Shown here piece after piece: positions 63,917 to 64,000 of a stretch of 64,000 nt of DNA. Position 1 is the first letter of the stretch; each line of letters starts with the position of its first letter. The notes beneath the pieces were generated by a model. The model saw only the letters and a list, made by a program, of their open reading frames with translations, was not told the origin of the DNA and ran no database searches. The position numbers and the translations under genes were made by a program. Origin of the DNA: Hybos culiciformis (taxonomy: Eukaryota; Arthropoda; Insecta; Diptera; Hybotidae); contig OZ023274.1 of assembly GCA_964007475.1 (NCBI GenBank), positions 53,959,678 to 54,023,677 of the forward strand, written 5' to 3'.

Positions 63917-64000
63917 ACAACAACACGCGGTGTTCCCAAGCGGTCACCCATCTAAGTACTAACCACGCCCGACGTTGCTTAACTTCGGTGATCAGACGAG
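63917..64000 (-). rRNA. 5S rRNA gene, right arm, cut by window end
   Basis: The 3' 84 nt of a U1-linked 5S gene on the minus strand, with G61 and G87. Its 3' end reads GTTGTTGTTA instead of GTTGTTGGTA, while the adjacent 43-bp duplicate has the normal GGTA. The 5' part lies outside the window. Confidence 0.9.

Larger units (their letters stand above)
62764..64000. repeat. Right arm of the large inverted duplication
   Basis: Reverse complement of the left arm. It lacks the left-arm MITE and continues past the window end. Confidence 0.9.

Noticed and set aside
59505..64000. Treating the palindrome as an assembly error
   Set aside because: The arms differ by a 617-bp MITE and several substitutions and are separated by 1.4 kb of unique DNA with U2, so a simple mirror artefact does not fit; a haplotype mis-join remains possible and is flagged.

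Overview
The window looks like nuclear DNA of an insect. It is very AT-rich, intron-poor and packed with eukaryotic Pol III and spliceosomal RNA genes: 5S rRNA, U1 and U2 snRNA. It also carries non-LTR retrotransposons of the CR1/Jockey kind and DNA transposons with insect-like tails. I cannot name the species or order from sequence alone. There is no host protein-coding gene I can support; every convincing protein frame belongs to a retrotransposon.

Layout. 1-1032: AT-rich left flank with a 5'-truncated U2 pseudogene and a 40-bp AT minisatellite. 1033-53164: a 5S rDNA array with 40 full-length plus-strand genes. The basic repeat is about 310 bp; many repeats are about 552 bp because a 223-bp LINE 3' end with a 14-bp target duplication sits in the spacer. 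Superimposed on this are large units of 11.5, 11.7 and 11.7 kb, then about 5.1 kb, then a last unit that begins with the same ~5.08-kb block. Each large unit carries one cassette of three nested transposons (a pogo-like TA-flanked element, containing a GGGTAG-ended TIR element, containing a non-autonomous Helitron with a 13-bp minisatellite), followed by a minus-strand LINE remnant. Three of the five units also carry a 4.57-kb CR1-like LINE with a PHD-finger ORF1 and an endonuclease/reverse transcriptase ORF2. 49176-50956: a 1.8-kb foreign island inside the array (59-bp palindromic repeats, an inverted pair of tRNA-like repeats, a hAT MITE). 51186-53164: seven more 5S genes in a 930-bp higher-order repeat.

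53165-59471: end of the array, then a second, different LINE on the minus strand with an open 960-codon endonuclease/RT frame. 59472-64000: an inverted duplication with gene order 5S(+), U1(-), U2(+), 5S fragment, U1(+), 5S(-, cut by the window end). The left arm alone contains a 617-bp MITE.

How it fits together. The 5S genes, all in one direction, recombine with each other. Transposons that landed in spacers were amplified along with them, and hybrid 5S genes at unit junctions record unequal crossovers. Spliceosomal U1 and U2 genes lie next to the array, and a U2 pseudogene lies on its other side, so the window is a linked small-RNA gene cluster. The main cautions are that repeats this similar can be mis-assembled, and that element edges given as approximate were read by eye.
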